DNA of 64,000 nucleotides, from contig NZ_CP021023.1 in the NCBI RefSeq assembly GCF_002117005.1, positions 1,612,001-1,676,000 on the forward strand. The letters run 5' to 3'. Of the stretch, positions 62,817 to 64,000 are shown piece by piece (positions within the stretch are counted from its first letter, which is position 1; each line of letters opens with the position of its first letter). The DNA comes from Sedimentisphaera salicampi (GTDB taxonomy: Bacteria > Planctomycetota > Phycisphaerae > Sedimentisphaerales > Sedimentisphaeraceae). The translations under genes and the position numbers were made by a program. The notes below the pieces were generated by a model that saw only the letters and a program-made list of their open reading frames with translations, ran no database searches and was not told the DNA's origin.

Positions 62817-63338
62817 TCACTGCTCGCTTTCATCGTTTTTGTATTCTGAAAGTATCTCATCAATCTTGCATGCACGCACCCTCTGATAAACCTGATCGTC
62901 TATCATAATAACAGGAGCCAGCCCGCAGGCACCGAAACATCTGCCTATATCCAGCGAGAAGAGCCGGTCTTCTGTTGTTTCGCCTACGCTTATGCCAAGG
63001 GCTTTCTTGAAGCCTTCCAGAAGCTCTTTGCCGCCGCGGACATAGCAGGCCGTCCCAAGGCATACACGGATAAGATGTTTGCCGCGGGGAACTGTTGAGA
63101 AAAATGAATAGAAGTTAACCACGCCGGCAACTTCACTGTATGGAATGTCTAACTTGAGGCTTACCTTCTTCAAAGCACCTTCAGGGAGATACCCGAAGAG
63201 CTCCTGAGTTTCCTGAAGCACCGGAATCAAAGCTCCGTCTTCATCCTTGAGCCTGTCGATGATTTGATCAAGCTGGGGATAGAGCTCCTTCTCAGCCTGT
63301 TCAAGACTGCATCCGTTTGCACATTCAACTTCACACAT
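62817..63338 (-). CDS. hydC: HydC/NuoE-type [2Fe-2S] subunit
   Basis: 173 residues, the small subunit of a HydABC complex. Four conserved Cys in VCLGTACYVRGG and CFGACGLAP bind [2Fe-2S]; the N-terminal helical part has LIPVLQETQELFGYLP typical of NuoE. First gene of the operon, ATG preceded by AAGGAG; its stop lies 11 bases before the HydB start. An inverted repeat sits just upstream of the gene. Confidence 0.95.
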   Translation of the reverse strand: MCEVECANGCSLEQAEKELYPQLDQIIDRLKDEDGALIPVLQETQELFGYLPEGALKKVSLKLDIPYSEVAGVVNFYSFFSTVPRGKHLIRVCLGTACYVRGGKELLEGFKKALGISVGETTEDRLFSLDIGRCFGACGLAPVIMIDDQVYQRVRACKIDEILSEYKNDESEQ

Positions 63339-64000
63339 AGATTCTCCTTGTTGAAACTTAAGTTCAATATTTCCCGCAATTTCCGCATTTTCAGCCGAAA
63401 ATTGCGATTGACGAAAAAATTATTATAACTCTGCGGACGGGGATGATTTAATGCCGGAAAGATGTTTGCTCAGTATGCCGCAGAAGAAAATTGAAAACGA
63501 AATATAGATTTTGCCCGTTTGGGCAAGTTGTTTCAAAAAGGAGGCGCAGAAGTTTTCTGGCCGGTAGTAGAGTGCTGAAAGTTTTTCAGCTTGCCGCCGG
63601 CAGGAAAATGCAGGAAGCGTTTGATTAATGCTCCCAATAGTTTTTTTCCCGCTTATCAAGCGCAAAATTACACCAATTACAAAAAAATTAAAGTTTACCC
63701 TTTTTGCAAGGGTCGATACAGATTATAACATAAAAAGCCCTGAGGTCTAAAAGAAAATGTTACGAAAAGTATTTTTTATAAACTTTTAATTATTTTTTTG
63801 GCCTCAAACAGGACAATTATTATTTTTAAGCTTCTAATAATGTTACTTATAAGCAAATCCAATGTTCTTGTATGTAACAAATCACAATAAACCCCCGCTT
63901 TAATGCACTGCATAGCTATTTTAATGTTCACTGCTTCACAAAATAAAGACAAAACTTCAACCCCTGCCACAGGAAATGGTGTCTTTCGGTGTTTGCAAAA
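63339..64000. other. AT-rich region upstream of the hydrogenase operon
   Basis: About 660 bases to the window end with no gene called. Holds an inverted repeat at 63375-63406 and long A/T tracts. Two minus-strand frames (63423-63665, 63776-63970) have no family signal or ribosome site. Confidence 0.45.
63375..63406. promoter_or_regulatory. Inverted repeat upstream of hydC, possible operator
   Basis: Arms CGCAATTT and AAATTGCG, 16 bases apart, about 35 bases before the hydC start. Possible binding site for a redox or H2-responsive regulator; the identity is unknown and no match to the Rex consensus is seen. Confidence 0.35.

Noticed and set aside
63423-63970. Two minus-strand frames upstream of the hydrogenase operon
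   Set aside because: No start signals or domain features; codon use like random AT-rich DNA.
1-64000. CRISPR arrays, tRNA or rRNA genes, prophage, known riboswitches
   Set aside because: No regularly spaced repeats, cloverleaf sequences, conserved rRNA stretches, phage structural genes or recognisable riboswitch cores were seen by eye.

Overview
The window reads as the chromosome of an anaerobic, probably marine or hypersaline planctomycete of class Phycisphaerae, close to the Sedimentisphaerales. This is inferred from the combination of formylglycine sulfatases with Tat-like leaders, LamG proteins ending in an EF-hand/dockerin-like repeat, PEP-CTERM proteins, an N-methylated pseudopilin with a C-terminal FLDGH motif, betaine uptake, a Na+-pumping decarboxylase and an NAD-linked [FeFe] hydrogenase. 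No rRNA, tRNA or CRISPR array was seen.

Layout. 1-3 kb: the end of an McsB-type protein arginine kinase gene, larC (nickel-pincer cofactor) and a MauE/thioredoxin-like membrane protein. 3.15-3.66 kb: an IS200-type element. 3.7-9.2 kb: a minus-strand betaine ABC operon with two substrate-binding proteins and an outer-membrane porin between them. 9.55-10.95 kb: a complete IS256-family insertion with an 8-bp target duplication. 11-20 kb: a minus-strand series of pseudopilin, LamG-PEP-CTERM protein, two LamG/EF-hand proteins and a LamG-GH32 enzyme. 20.5-27.5 kb: surface-glycan genes (LpxL-like acyltransferase, sugar-1-P transferase, three glycosyltransferases, two methyltransferases, an ELM1-like protein). 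27.7-29.7 kb: an orphan DNA methylase and a PEP-CTERM protein whose start is frameshifted.

30-41.6 kb is the strongest accessory locus: GH43, four sulfatases and a giant BNR_4 / GH105 / DUF4861 fusion, all on the minus strand. The set fits breakdown of a sulfated, uronate-containing algal polysaccharide such as ulvan. Three of the sulfatases form a tandem array under one good promoter, and two of them share a nearly identical 3' half. Further carbohydrate genes are a sialidase-like propeller protein (46.4-48.1 kb) and a XylR-type regulator with a GH110-like beta-helix enzyme (54.3-57.3 kb).

Energy and housekeeping: oadGAB (42-45.6 kb), a DUF1844 protein, ppx-ppk1 for polyphosphate, a YmdB-type phosphodiesterase, miaB, and a trimeric hydrogenase operon hydC-hydB-hydA (57.8-63.3 kb). 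Its HydB subunit is fused to a GltD-type FAD/NAD(P) module. A plausible picture is an anaerobe that strips sulfate and sugars from algal polysaccharides, ferments them with Na+-coupled decarboxylation and hydrogen cycling, and takes up betaine against salt stress.
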